64,000 nt of DNA from Caballeronia hypogeia. GTDB lineage: Bacteria > Pseudomonadota > Gammaproteobacteria > Burkholderiales > Burkholderiaceae. The notes beneath the pieces are model-generated. The model was not told the DNA's origin. It saw nothing but the letters and a program-made list of their open reading frames with translations, and searched no databases. Positions 44,023 through 53,033 of this stretch are shown one piece after another. The stretch is taken from assembly GCF_001544875.2 (NCBI RefSeq), contig NZ_FCOA02000011.1, positions 62,001 to 126,000 on the forward strand, read 5' to 3'. Each line of letters starts with the position of its first letter. Position 1 is the stretch's first letter. Both the position numbers and the translations under genes were made by a program.

Positions 44023-44715
44023 TCAGGACGCGCCCGTGAAGATCGGGCCTTGTCCGCCCGGCACGAACGCGCGTGGCGCATGATCGTCGCTCGCGCCGTG
44101 CTGAGCGCCGCTGGCCGTTGCCTGCGCGGGATCGCGTAAGGTCACGGCAGTCTCGGACGTGATCGGCACGCTCGGCTGCGCGAGCAGTTCGGTCTTGCGC
44201 ATGGAACCCGCCGACGTCCCGAAGTAATAGCCGATGATGCTGATCCACGCGGTCCCGAGCGCGCCGACCACGACGTTCACCAGATCGCGATTCGCCTCGG
44301 GCAACGCACGCAACGCCATCAGCAGCAGGATGCCGAAGAAGCCGCCGGTCACGGACATTGCGAGCACCTTGGGCACCCAGTCCTTGTTGGCGATGCCCAT
44401 CGCACGCGCATCGGCCCGATCGCCCGCCGCGATGCGCGCCATGTCGGCCTCGAACGACAGCCGCGCCTGCGCCGCCGCGACCACGAGCTGCTGCAGCTGC
44501 AACGAGTTCGCGCTCTCGGCCTGCGCAATTTTCTCGAGCGCAGCGGGATCGTTGAGCGCGGTTTCGACGACATCCGGATCGCCCGGCGTGCCGAGCGCAT
44601 GCGAGATGATCGCGGCCGCCGTCGTCACGCCGAGGCCCACGGGCCCGCCGATCAGACCCGCCAGAAGAGGCGCTTTCGCGCCGATGCTTGCCGCCACTTT
44701 CGTCCAGTCCATCAT
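44023..44715 (-). CDS. Holin-like membrane protein
   Basis: A 230-residue protein (MMDW start at 44715; MDW at 44712 also possible). There is an N-terminal glycine-rich hydrophobic stretch (12-42), an acidic helical middle (50-100), and two TM segments (about 117-137 and 145-166, VTGGFFGILLLMALRAL and VVVGALGTAWISIIGYYFG) followed by a polar tail. This resembles phage holins of the 3TM type found beside GH108 lysozymes. Its start overlaps the stop of the muramidase gene by 4 bp. No other phage gene is near. Confidence 0.75.
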   Translation of the reverse strand: MMDWTKVAASIGAKAPLLAGLIGGPVGLGVTTAAAIISHALGTPGDPDVVETALNDPAALEKIAQAESANSLQLQQLVVAAAQARLSFEADMARIAAGDRADARAMGIANKDWVPKVLAMSVTGGFFGILLLMALRALPEANRDLVNVVVGALGTAWISIIGYYFGTSAGSMRKTELLAQPSVPITSETAVTLRDPAQATASGAQHGASDDHAPRAFVPGGQGPIFTGAS

Positions 44716-45194
44716 GCCGCTCCCAGAAGAAGATTAGTCGCCATGCGTTCGGTCCAGCCGCGGCTGAACGTCGGCCATGCGTGCAGGCCCTTCAGATAGC
44801 GCAATCGATAGGCGACGAAGCGCAGCACGAAGCGCATCGGATCGGCGGCCTTCACGGCGTCGACGGTATCGGGGCCGAACTTGCCGTCTGCCTGCGCGCC
44901 CGACGCCTTCTGCATCCACAGCACGACGAGGCCGCCGTTGTAGTTCGCATCGAAGATCTGGAAGGCGACGCGCGGATCGAATTCGTCGAGATGCAGCGGG
45001 TCCCAATACTTCTGCTTGGCGATGCGCCTGGCCAGATCGAGCGGCAAGTCCTTCATCGCGCCCGCATAACCGTAACCGCGTGCGACGCGCGCCGTCACGC
45101 CCCACATCGTTTCGCCGCCCGGGTCCGCCGGATTAAACGAATAGCCGCCTTCGCTGCCGATGAGCGCCTCGAAGGCGTCGTCGAAGTTGTTCAT
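44712..45194 (-). CDS. GH108-family muramidase (phage-type endolysin)
   Basis: A 160-residue protein from ATG 45194. The catalytic Glu lies in the family motif IGSEGGYSFNPADPGGETMWGVT (~11-33). The C-terminal part is the peptidoglycan-binding-like region of GH108 (FQIFDANYNGGLVVLWMQKASGAQADGKFGPDTVDAV). There is no signal peptide, so export depends on the downstream holin-like protein. The pair looks like a lysis cassette without a prophage. It could serve release of a bacteriocin, secreted protein or gene-transfer particle encoded elsewhere (inference). Confidence 0.88.
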   Translation of the reverse strand: MNNFDDAFEALIGSEGGYSFNPADPGGETMWGVTARVARGYGYAGAMKDLPLDLARRIAKQKYWDPLHLDEFDPRVAFQIFDANYNGGLVVLWMQKASGAQADGKFGPDTVDAVKAADPMRFVLRFVAYRLRYLKGLHAWPTFSRGWTERMATNLLLGAA

Positions 45195-45400
45195 GGTTGG
45201 CTCCTTGGCGCCTCTCGTGTACCGCCGGAAGAAACGGGCCGGCGCACGAGGCACCGGCCCGGACGCGTCGAACAGTGGCAGGCAGTAGCGACGCGACGGC
45301 AAGCCTCAATGCATCGGCCATGCCAGGCGCGGGAGGGAAGGCGCGCGAGCCTTATGTGGCAAGGCCCGCGAGGTGCGAGGGAAGACGGGAAGAAAATCGA

Positions 45401-45457
45401 ACTGTCGTGCGCCGGCCAACGATTTTTTAATGTATGTGTCGGGCCGGCGCGGACAGT
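45401..45457 (-). terminator. Long stem-loop after the AAHS transporter stop
   Basis: Arms ACTGTC-gt-GCGCCGGCC and GGCCGGCGC-g-GACAGT enclose a 24-nt AT-rich loop, 3 bp beyond the transporter stop codon. There is only a weak T-run after it on the minus strand, so it may act as a 3' mRNA-stabilising stem rather than a simple terminator. Confidence 0.5.
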
Positions 45458-45459
45458 GT

Positions 45460-46797
45460 TCAGTGTGCGGCGGTCGCGAGCGAAGTATCGGCTTCTTTCT
45501 CGTTCGTGCGAATGGTGATGACGGCGAGCAGCGCCGCCGCGAGCGGCACGGCGAGCGTCAGATAGAAGCCGCTCGGCCCGCCCATGTTCAGAAACGTGCC
45601 GCCGACCGCGGAGCCTGCGATCGCGCCGACGCGGCCCATGCCGATGGCCCAGCCGGTGGCGGTGGCGCGCAGGGTCGTCGGATACGCGCCGACCACGAGA
45701 TAGTTGAGCGCGATCTGTTGTCCGCCGATGCCCAGCCCCGCCGCGCCCGCGAGCGCGAACACGAGTCCCCACGACGTACCCGCATACGCGAGGCCGATCG
45801 AGATCGCGATGCCGAGGGCGAGCAGGGCGATCAGGAGACGCCGCGTGCTGATCTTCGGCAATACGATGGACAGCGGAATCGCGCAGACGATGAACACCGC
45901 GTTCACGACGACCGTGCCGAGCGGCGCCTGCGCGGCCGGCAGACCGGCTGCTTTCAGCACGGTCGGCAGCCACGAAAGAAACATGAACCACGCGATCCAG
46001 TTGAAGCAGTACACGGCCCAGATCGCGATGGTGTTGCGCGCGTTGCCCTCGCGAAACAGCGCGGCGACGCTCGCGCGCGCGGCGGACTCGCGTACCGCGA
46101 AGCGCGCATCGTCGGCGAGCGGCCATGTGACGATGCGCTCAAGCACCGCACGCACGTCGCGATGATCGTCGCGCGAGCGCGTGACGAGATAGTGCAGCGA
46201 TTCGGGCAGCGCGAACCAGAGCAGCACGAGCAACGCGAGCGGCGCCGCGCCGCCCACGACGAACACGCCTTCCCAGCCGATCACCGGCATCATGCGCGCG
46301 GCGAGCAGGCCGCCCAGCATCGCGCCCGCGGGCAATCCGAGCAGCACGCCGGTCATGATCGCGCCGCGATGCCGCGCCGGTCCGTATTCCGCGGCAAGCG
46401 CGAGCAACACCGGCGTGCAGCCGCCCATGCCCAGCCCCGCGATGAAGCGCAACAAGAGAATCTGCCCGGTGCCGCTGGCAAACGCCGTGGCGAGCGAAGC
46501 GATGCTGAACAGCGCGACGCCGCCGAGCAGCGCGGGACGCCGCCCCACGCGATCGCCGACGAGCCCGAGCGTCATCGCGCCGATGGTCATGCCGAGCGTG
46601 CCCGCGATCAGAATCGGCGCGAGATCGCCCGGCGCGAGACTGAATGCCGCGACGATGGCCGGTCCGGTATAGGCGATGGCTTGCGTATCGAAGCCATCGA
46701 ATAGCGTGGTCGCGAAGCAGAGCAGAAAGATGGCCCATTGAAAGGGCCGGACGCGTTCGCGGTCGATCAGCGACGCGATATCGAGAGGCGTGCTCAT
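45460..46797 (-). CDS. MFS transporter, aromatic acid:H+ symporter (AAHS) family
   Basis: A 445-residue, twelve-segment transporter from ATG 46797. AAHS signatures are ATTLFDGFDTQAIAYTGPAI in TM1 with the charged D residues, LVGDRVGRRPALL between TM2 and TM3, and GLGMGGCTPVLLALAAEYGPARHRG. Family members take up 4-hydroxybenzoate, benzoate, vanillate or related acids. No catabolic genes adjoin it, so the substrate is open. Confidence 0.9.
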   Translation of the reverse strand: MSTPLDIASLIDRERVRPFQWAIFLLCFATTLFDGFDTQAIAYTGPAIVAAFSLAPGDLAPILIAGTLGMTIGAMTLGLVGDRVGRRPALLGGVALFSIASLATAFASGTGQILLLRFIAGLGMGGCTPVLLALAAEYGPARHRGAIMTGVLLGLPAGAMLGGLLAARMMPVIGWEGVFVVGGAAPLALLVLLWFALPESLHYLVTRSRDDHRDVRAVLERIVTWPLADDARFAVRESAARASVAALFREGNARNTIAIWAVYCFNWIAWFMFLSWLPTVLKAAGLPAAQAPLGTVVVNAVFIVCAIPLSIVLPKISTRRLLIALLALGIAISIGLAYAGTSWGLVFALAGAAGLGIGGQQIALNYLVVGAYPTTLRATATGWAIGMGRVGAIAGSAVGGTFLNMGGPSGFYLTLAVPLAAALLAVITIRTNEKEADTSLATAAH

Positions 46798-47008
46798 GGT
46801 GTCTCCATTGTTGGTCTCCGTCGAAGAGTAGAAGAGCCACGCGCGCCGCGTCCAATACCGATGCGGACTGGCGCCATACCGTACGGGTATCGGCACCCTC
46901 ATTCGACGCTCATTGTCCGCGCCTACGATGCGAAGCATCCAGGGCGGCGCGGCTTCATCGAACCTTCGCACTGCCTTTCGTTGCAGTACTTTCATCGAGG
47001 AGTACACC

Positions 47009-47395
47009 ATGCGTCACTATCCATCGGACAGTCCGCGCGCGGCGGCGCGCATCGTCGTGATGTCGCTGATCGCGGACGGACATATCGGCAGTGCGGAAGT
47101 GGAAGAACTCGAGCGGCGCGGCTTCTATGCGCGGCTCGGGCTTCATGCGGGCGAATTGCATGAAGTCGTGCGGGAAGTGTGCGAGGACCTTACGCGTTGT
47201 TCGTACCTCGCATGGGACGACATATGCCGCGTCGATGCGCACGTCGTGTCACAACTCGCGCAAGAAGTCAGCGACGAACGCATGAGACGCGACGTGCTCA
47301 TGCTCTGCGAGTCGGCGGTCGTCGCGGACGGCGTGATGACCTGCACCGAGGCCGCCGTCATCGATACGGTGAAGCGCGCCTGGCGCATGCACTGA
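47009..47395 (+). CDS. TerB-like protein
   Basis: A 128-residue protein (ATG 47009 after GAGGAG). All-helical, with the two TerB-type repeats VVMSLIADGHIGSAEVEELERRGFY and LMLCESAVVADGVMTCTEAAVIDTVKRAW, each carrying the conserved ADG acidic motif. TerB-like domains bind metals or act in envelope-stress complexes. Here the gene lies alone, 24 bp upstream of a universal stress protein, so the two may be co-transcribed. Confidence 0.8.
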   Translation: MRHYPSDSPRAAARIVVMSLIADGHIGSAEVEELERRGFYARLGLHAGELHEVVREVCEDLTRCSYLAWDDICRVDAHVVSQLAQEVSDERMRRDVLMLCESAVVADGVMTCTEAAVIDTVKRAWRMH

Positions 47396-47419
47396 AAGCG
47401 CGTCAAAGGAGACGACATC

Positions 47420-48001
47420 ATGCAAAAGCATATTCTTGTCGCGGTGGGGCCGGCGTTCAGCCATGCCGCGCTCACGCTCGGCATTGCGCGCGCCCGCGAA
47501 TGCAATGCGCGCATCACCGCGCTTCACGTGGTGGACCGCACGCCCTTCTGGGCGGTATCTTCGGCGCAGCACGATTTCGGCGCGGCGCTCGCGCACGTCG
47601 AAGCTCATGCGCGCGAAGTCGAGAAGCGCACGCTTCAGGCGCTGCGCGCATCGAGCGTGAACGGCGCATGCGTGACGATGGACCTGCCCGGCGGCACGAC
47701 GCTCGCGCGCGTGATCGCGCAGGCGGCGCGCGAGTTCGGCGCGGATCTCATCATCATCGGCCGCACGAAAGAGACTCGCTGGCGCTTCTGGGAAGAGCGC
47801 GTGTCCGACGCGGTGAGCCGTCACAGCAATCGCCGCGTGCTGATCGCGCCGAACATTCGTGCGCCCGTTGCAACAAAAGCGACACCGTTACGTTTTACCA
47901 TCGTCGATTCCACGCAGCGCAAACCCGCCCCATCGTACAGTTCGAGAGGAAGCTCGCCATGCCGGATCGCATCGTCAAACCGTCCCGACGCACCCTGCTG
48001 A
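47420..48001 (+). CDS. UspA-family universal stress protein
   Basis: A 193-residue reading. Residues 1-147 are a complete UspA domain (HILVAVGPAFSHAALTLGIAR ... DLIIIGRTKETRWRFWEERVSDAVSRHSNRRVLIAPN). The ATP-binding GxxG-x9-G(S/T) is altered: GRTKETRWRFWEERVSD departs from the usual GSRG pattern, so nucleotide binding is doubtful. The last ~45 residues are low-complexity and overlap the start of phoD by 43 bp. That tail may be an accidental extension from loss of the original stop. Confidence 0.8.
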   Translation: MQKHILVAVGPAFSHAALTLGIARARECNARITALHVVDRTPFWAVSSAQHDFGAALAHVEAHAREVEKRTLQALRASSVNGACVTMDLPGGTTLARVIAQAAREFGADLIIIGRTKETRWRFWEERVSDAVSRHSNRRVLIAPNIRAPVATKATPLRFTIVDSTQRKPAPSYSSRGSSPCRIASSNRPDAPC

Positions 48002-49575
48002 AGGGACTCGTTTCCGGCACGGGACTCGCGCTCACCGGCGCGGGTCTCGCCGATGCGCTCGCGCAAGGCGTCGCGCCCGCCGTCGTCACGTCCGGGAAGT
48101 TGCGTCCGCAACTGCCCGGCGGCGTGATGAGCGGCGACACGACCGCGACGAGCGGCATCGTCTGGAGCCGCACGGATCGTCCGGCGCGCATGATCGTCGA
48201 ATACTCCTCGAACGAGAGCTTCAGGACCTTTCAGCGGCGCATCGGGCCCGCGGCGCTCGAAAGCAGCGGCTTCACGGCGCGCGTCGATCTCACGGATCTT
48301 CCGTCGGGCGCGGACATGTTCTATCGCGTGCGCTTTCAGGATCTCGTCGATGGCAAGGCCTATAGCGAACCCTTGACGGGCCGCCTGCGCACGGCATCGC
48401 TCGATGCGAACAAGCCGGTCTGCTTCGTGTTCTCCGGCGACGAAGCGGGGCAGGGCTGGGGCATCAACGAGCGCTTCGGCGGTTATCGCATCTATGAGGC
48501 GATGCGCCGCGAGTCGCCCGACTTCTTCATTCATCAGGGCGACCAGATCTACGCGGACAGCGTGATCGAGTCGGAGGTGAAACTGCCCGATGGCACGATG
48601 TGGACCAACCTCGTCACCGAAGGCAAGTCGCATGTCGCGCAGACGCTCGACGACTATCGCGCGGCCTTCGCGTACAACCAGCTCGACAAGAACAAGCGCC
48701 GCTTTGCCGCGGAGGTGCCGTTCCTCGTGCAATGGGACGATCACGAAGTGCGCAACAACTGGTATCCGGGGCAGATCATCGGCGAAGCGGAGAAGCGCTA
48801 TCAGACGCGCGCGATCAACCTGCTGGAGGCGCGCGCAAAGCAGGCGATGTTCGAATACAACCCGTATCGCATCAACCAGCTCGACCCGGAGCAGGTCTAC
48901 CGCGGCTTCCGGTTCGGCCCCCTGCTCGATGTCTTCATGCTCGACGAGCGGTCGTATCGCGGCGCGAATTCGCCGAACAAACAGACCCGTCTCGATGCCG
49001 ACTCGGGCTTCCTCGGCTCGCAGCAGACCGAGTGGCTGAAGGCGTCGCTGAAGGCTTCGCGCGCGACGTGGAAGGTGATTGCGAGCGACATGCCGATCTC
49101 GCTCGTCGTGCCCGACCTGAACCCCGATGTGCCTAAGGGCACCTTCGAAGCGTGGGCCAATGCGGACAACGGCGCGCCGCTCGGCCGCGAACTGGAGCTG
49201 AAGGAGATCCTCGGCTTCATCAAGCGGGAGAACATTCAGAACGTGGTGTGGATCACGGCGGATGTGCATTACGCGCAGGCGACGTATTACGATCCGTCGC
49301 GCGCGCAGTTCACGGAGTTCAAGCCATTCTGGGAGTTCGTCGGCGGGCCGATCAATGCGGGCACGTTCGGTCCCAACGATCTCGACACGACCTTCGGCCC
49401 GGACCTGCGTTACGTGAGCGTGCCGAAGGACAATCCGCAAAACCGCTCGCCCGCCGCGCTGCAACAGTACTACGGCCGCGCGAAGATCGATCCAACGAGC
49501 CGCGCAATGACGGTCTCGCTGCACGATCTGAACGGCAAGTCGCTCTATGAAGTGAAGCTCGATGTCGAGGCTTGA
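47959..49575 (+). CDS. phoD: PhoD-family alkaline phosphatase/phosphodiesterase, Tat-exported
   Basis: A 538-residue protein from ATG 47959. A twin-arginine signal (PSRRTLLKGLVSGTGLALTGAGLADALA) is followed by the N-terminal PhoD domain (about 55-150) and the metallophosphatase domain (FSGDEAGQGWGINERFGGYRIYEAM; FFIHQGDQIYAD; WDDHEVRNNW; WITADVHYAQAT). It would act in the periplasm to release phosphate from phosphodiesters, using Fe and Ca in characterised members. The usual FSGDQ metal region reads FSGDE here. Confidence 0.9.
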   Translation: MPDRIVKPSRRTLLKGLVSGTGLALTGAGLADALAQGVAPAVVTSGKLRPQLPGGVMSGDTTATSGIVWSRTDRPARMIVEYSSNESFRTFQRRIGPAALESSGFTARVDLTDLPSGADMFYRVRFQDLVDGKAYSEPLTGRLRTASLDANKPVCFVFSGDEAGQGWGINERFGGYRIYEAMRRESPDFFIHQGDQIYADSVIESEVKLPDGTMWTNLVTEGKSHVAQTLDDYRAAFAYNQLDKNKRRFAAEVPFLVQWDDHEVRNNWYPGQIIGEAEKRYQTRAINLLEARAKQAMFEYNPYRINQLDPEQVYRGFRFGPLLDVFMLDERSYRGANSPNKQTRLDADSGFLGSQQTEWLKASLKASRATWKVIASDMPISLVVPDLNPDVPKGTFEAWANADNGAPLGRELELKEILGFIKRENIQNVVWITADVHYAQATYYDPSRAQFTEFKPFWEFVGGPINAGTFGPNDLDTTFGPDLRYVSVPKDNPQNRSPAALQQYYGRAKIDPTSRAMTVSLHDLNGKSLYEVKLDVEA

Positions 49576-50537
49576 GCGTCGATGCACCGCAAGCCGATGA
49601 GCGTCGCTTCGATGGCGTCTTCGAGCGGCGTGTGCGGTTCATGGCCGAGCGTCGCGACGAGGCGCGCGTTGTGCATGCGGATCGGCGTGCGCCATAGATA
49701 GCGCATCTCGCGCATTTCGCGAAACGTCGCATTGAGCGGCGAGGCGAGATCGAGCAGCCACCACGGAAAGGCGCCAATGCGCGGCCTGCGTCCCGTATGG
49801 CGCTCGATCACGCGCTGCATCGCGGCGGCGAATTGCGTGCCGTCGTCGTCCCAATGGCCGCGCATGTGAAAGCGCGCGAATGGTTCGAGATTGTGGCGCC
49901 GCGCGAGCAGTTCGACCATCGTGCGCGCCACATCCGGCAGATACGACCATTGATGGCCGACGCCGCGCGCGCCCGGATAGCTGATCCTGCCGACCGGCTG
50001 GCCCGGTTTCACGAGTCCCTGCGAGAACCAGTTGTTGCCCGCGCGCGGGCCGAAGAAGTCGCCTGCGCGCACGATCAGCACGCGCGCGCCTTCATCGCTT
50101 GCGCGCTTCAGACGCGCTTCCATCTCGACGCGAATCGCGCCCTTGCGCGTCACCGGATGTTGGGGCGAATCCTCGCTCAGGAGCGGGAATGCATCAGGGC
50201 CGAAGTTGTAGATCGTGCCCGGCAGGACGATGGTCGCGCGCTCGCGCGCCGCCGCAGCGATGGTGTTGTCGAGCATCGGCAGAACGAGTTCGGCCCAGCG
50301 CCGGTATCCCGGCGGATTCACCGCATGCACGACCACCGCGCAGCCACGCGCCGCGCGCGCCACGTCTTCGCGATTCATCGCGTCGCCCTGAATCCATTCG
50401 ATGCCTTCCTCACTTTCTCGGACCGCCGCGCGACGCAAGCCGCGCACGCGCCAGCCCGCATGGCGCAATTGCCGTGCGACTTCGCCACCGATGCCGCCCG
50501 TCGCGCCGAGTACCAGAACCGCTTCCTGCTGAGTCAT
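49545..50537 (-). CDS. NAD-dependent epimerase/dehydratase family protein
   Basis: A 330-residue extended SDR. The Rossmann motif VLVLGATGGIGGEVARQL covers residues ~7-24, then HAVNPPGY. An active-site-like Tyr in PGTIYNFGP lacks the usual +4 Lys, so it may be an atypical member, of the NmrA/epimerase type. Its stop overlaps the 3' end of phoD by 31 bp in a convergent arrangement. It is divergent from a LysR gene. Confidence 0.85.
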   Translation of the reverse strand: MTQQEAVLVLGATGGIGGEVARQLRHAGWRVRGLRRAAVRESEEGIEWIQGDAMNREDVARAARGCAVVVHAVNPPGYRRWAELVLPMLDNTIAAAARERATIVLPGTIYNFGPDAFPLLSEDSPQHPVTRKGAIRVEMEARLKRASDEGARVLIVRAGDFFGPRAGNNWFSQGLVKPGQPVGRISYPGARGVGHQWSYLPDVARTMVELLARRHNLEPFARFHMRGHWDDDGTQFAAAMQRVIERHTGRRPRIGAFPWWLLDLASPLNATFREMREMRYLWRTPIRMHNARLVATLGHEPHTPLEDAIEATLIGLRCIDAQASTSSFTS

Positions 50538-50632
50538 GCCGCGTCTCCATGCCTATATCGACAAGCCGATTCTGCGCGTTTCATCGATGCAATAAAATTG
50601 CCGAACAGCGTTGATCGGATATACAAATTTGT

Positions 50633-51526
50633 ATGGCGGAAAACATCGGCTGGGAGTTGTATCGAACGTTTCTCGCGGTGTTGCAGGAAGGCTCGCTGTC
50701 AGGCGCCGCGCGCTCGCTCGGCATCACGCAGCCCACGGCGGGGCGGCATATCGAGGCGCTGGAACATGCGCTCAGCGTGAGTCTTTTCACGCGCTCGCAA
50801 CTCGGCCTGCAGGCGACCGACGTCGCGCTCGCGCTGCGCGCGCATGCCGAGGCGATGCAGAGCACCGCCGCCGCGCTCGAACGCGCAGCGAGCGGTCATG
50901 CGAAAGGCGCGGGCGTGAAGGGCGTGGTGCGCGTGTCGGCGAGCGAAGTGGTCGGCGTGGAAGTGCTGCCGCCGATCATCGCGGCGCTGCGCGAGGCGCA
51001 TCCGCAACTCGTGGTCGAGCTCGCGCTGAGCAACCGCGTGCAGGATCTGTTGCTGCGCGAAGCGGATATCGCCGTGCGCATGATGCGGCCGACTCAGGCG
51101 CAACTGGTCGCGCGGCGCGTCGGGCGCATCGAGGTGGGCTTGCATGCGCGCCGCGACTATCTGGACAAGCACGGCACGCCGCGCAACGCGAAGGCGCTGT
51201 GGGAGCACGCGGTCATCGGTTACGACAAGCCCAGCCCGTTCCTGCGCGGCGCGAGCAAGACGCTGCCCGGCTTCACGCGCGAAGCCTTCGCGTTGCGTGC
51301 GGACAGCGACCTCGCGCAACTCGCGCTGATTCGCGCGGGCGCGGGCATCGGCTTCTGTCAGGTTGCACTCGGGCGGCGCGATGCGCTGATGCGCGTGTTG
51401 CCCAAGACCTTCGCGTTCCAGCTCGAAACCTGGGTGACCATGCACGAGGACCTGCGCGCGAGCCCTCGCTGCCGCGCGACCTTCGACGCGCTCGCCGAAG
51501 GTCTCGAACGCTATGCGCGGTTGTGA
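50633..51526 (+). CDS. LysR-family transcriptional regulator
   Basis: A 297-residue protein. The winged helix is at 5-65 (YRTFLAVLQEGSLSGAARSLGITQPTAGRHIEALEHAL), an effector domain at 90-295 (VVRVSASEVVGVEVLPPIIAAL). It lies between an epimerase gene (divergent) and wrbA (convergent, 10 bp away). The epimerase is its most likely target. Confidence 0.9.
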   Translation: MAENIGWELYRTFLAVLQEGSLSGAARSLGITQPTAGRHIEALEHALSVSLFTRSQLGLQATDVALALRAHAEAMQSTAAALERAASGHAKGAGVKGVVRVSASEVVGVEVLPPIIAALREAHPQLVVELALSNRVQDLLLREADIAVRMMRPTQAQLVARRVGRIEVGLHARRDYLDKHGTPRNAKALWEHAVIGYDKPSPFLRGASKTLPGFTREAFALRADSDLAQLALIRAGAGIGFCQVALGRRDALMRVLPKTFAFQLETWVTMHEDLRASPRCRATFDALAEGLERYARL

Positions 51527-51536
51527 CGCGTCAGCG

Positions 51537-52139
51537 TCATCCGGCGAGCTTCGCCGCCAGTTCGGCGACGTGCTTGCCCTGATAGCGCGCGATATCGAGC
51601 TCGTTCTGCGACGGCTTCCGGCTGCCGTCGGGCGCCGCGAGCGTGGTCGCGCCGTAGGGCGTGCCGCCCGAGACCTCGCTCATGTTGGTGAGTCCCGCGC
51701 ACGCATACGGCACACCGACGATCACCATGCCGTGATGCAGCAGCGTGCTGTGAAACGACGTGATGGTGGTTTCCTGCCCGCCGTGCTGCGAAGCAGTCGA
51801 TGAAAACACGCTGCCGATCTTGCCGATCAGCGCGCCTTTCACCCACAGCCCGCCGGTCTGGTCGAGAAAGGTGCGCATCTGGCCGGCCATGTTGCCGAAG
51901 CGCGTCGGCGTGCCGAAGATGATGGCGTCGTAATCGGCGAGCTCGTCGATGCTTGCGACGGGCGCCTGCTGATCGAGCTTCACGCCGATCTTCGCGGCCT
52001 GGTCGGCGGGAATCGTTTCGGGCACGCGCTTCAACGTGACTTCCGTGCCCGCGACGCCGCGCGCGCCTTCGGCGATCGCCTGCGCCATGGTCTCGACGTG
52101 GCCGTACATCGAATAGTAGAGAACCAGTACTTTCGCCAT
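51537..52139 (-). CDS. wrbA: NAD(P)H:quinone oxidoreductase WrbA
   Basis: A 200-residue flavodoxin-fold protein with the FMN phosphate loop at [12 protein letters not shown] (~8-19), [24 protein letters not shown] (~76-99), and the WrbA-specific [12 protein letters not shown] and [11 protein letters not shown]. The length is exactly that of WrbA. It carries out two-electron reduction of quinones in the cytosol for oxidative-stress protection. Monocistronic. Confidence 0.95.
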   Translation of the reverse strand: MAKVLVLYYSMYGHVETMAQAIAEGARGVAGTEVTLKRVPETIPADQAAKIGVKLDQQAPVASIDELADYDAIIFGTPTRFGNMAGQMRTFLDQTGGLWVKGALIGKIGSVFSSTASQHGGQETTITSFHSTLLHHGMVIVGVPYACAGLTNMSEVSGGTPYGATTLAAPDGSRKPSQNELDIARYQGKHVAELAAKLAG

Positions 52140-52302
52140 GATGTGTGTCCTTGGTTGAGGGCAGAGATGCGCATTAAAAGATAGGCATCGGTTCGGGCAT
52201 GCGCAAGGAATTGGCCTGCCCGCACGAATGCGAAGCGTTCATGGACGCAGGCGCAGGCCTTCGACGACAATCACGCCAAACCCGTATGGAGACACAACCG
52301 TC

Positions 52303-52941
52303 ATGAATGGCCACGCCTTGCTCAGCGCGAACCTGCTCATTGCCTATTCGGCGTATTTCGTCGGCACCGCGAGCCCGGGGCCCAGCAATCTCGCCATCAT
52401 GTCGATTGCGAGCACGTCGGGCCGGCGCGCCGCGTTCGCGTTCGCGGCGGGCGTCATGTCCGGCTCGTTCTTCTGGGCGATGCTCGCCGCGCTCGGCCTT
52501 TCCGCGGCGCTCACCGCGTATTCGGGTTTTCTCGTCGGCGTGAAGATCTGCGGCGGGCTGTATTTGCTGTGGCTCGCGTTCAAGTCGGGACGCGCGGCGC
52601 TGAAGCCGCCTGTGCGGACTTCTTCAACGGACGCGCAAGGGCAGAGCGCCCGCAAGCTCTATGCGCGCGGCGCGCTCCTGCATCTGACCAACCCGAAGGC
52701 GATTCTCGTGTGGATGTCGGTGGCGGCGCTGGGCTCGTCGGCGGGAGAGGGGCCGGCGCATATGCTCGTGGTGGTCGCGGGCTGCCTGTGCATCGGCGCG
52801 TGCGTGTTCGGCGGCTACGCGGCGCTCTTCTCTATGGCGTCCGCGCGGCGCATCTACAGGCGCATCCAGCGCGGCCTCGATGCGTGCCTCGCGCTCGCGT
52901 TCGGCGCGGCGGGCATCCGTTTGCTGACCTCGCGCGTGTGA
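52303..52941 (+). CDS. LysE/RhtB-family amino-acid exporter
   Basis: A 212-residue protein from ATG 52303, with five to six TM segments. The family signature ASPGPSNLAIMSIASTSGRRAAFAFAAGVMSG lies near residue 21. A basic cytosolic loop (~105-125) and PKAILVWMSV near 135 complete the layout. It exports neutral or basic amino acids or related metabolites. No regulator is adjacent, so the substrate is unknown. Confidence 0.9.
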   Translation: MNGHALLSANLLIAYSAYFVGTASPGPSNLAIMSIASTSGRRAAFAFAAGVMSGSFFWAMLAALGLSAALTAYSGFLVGVKICGGLYLLWLAFKSGRAALKPPVRTSSTDAQGQSARKLYARGALLHLTNPKAILVWMSVAALGSSAGEGPAHMLVVVAGCLCIGACVFGGYAALFSMASARRIYRRIQRGLDACLALAFGAAGIRLLTSRV

Positions 52942-53033
52942 GCGCTGTAGCGAATTAGCCGCACCTCGCGCACTCAGGCTTTGCTTCCGGGCGATCGGCG
53001 TCTACGCTCAAACCAGACGCCCGATCAATTCGC

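Noticed and set aside
44023-45194. Prophage remnant
   Set aside because: Only the holin and endolysin are present. No other phage gene or att repeat could be found within 10 kb, so I report an isolated lysis pair instead.
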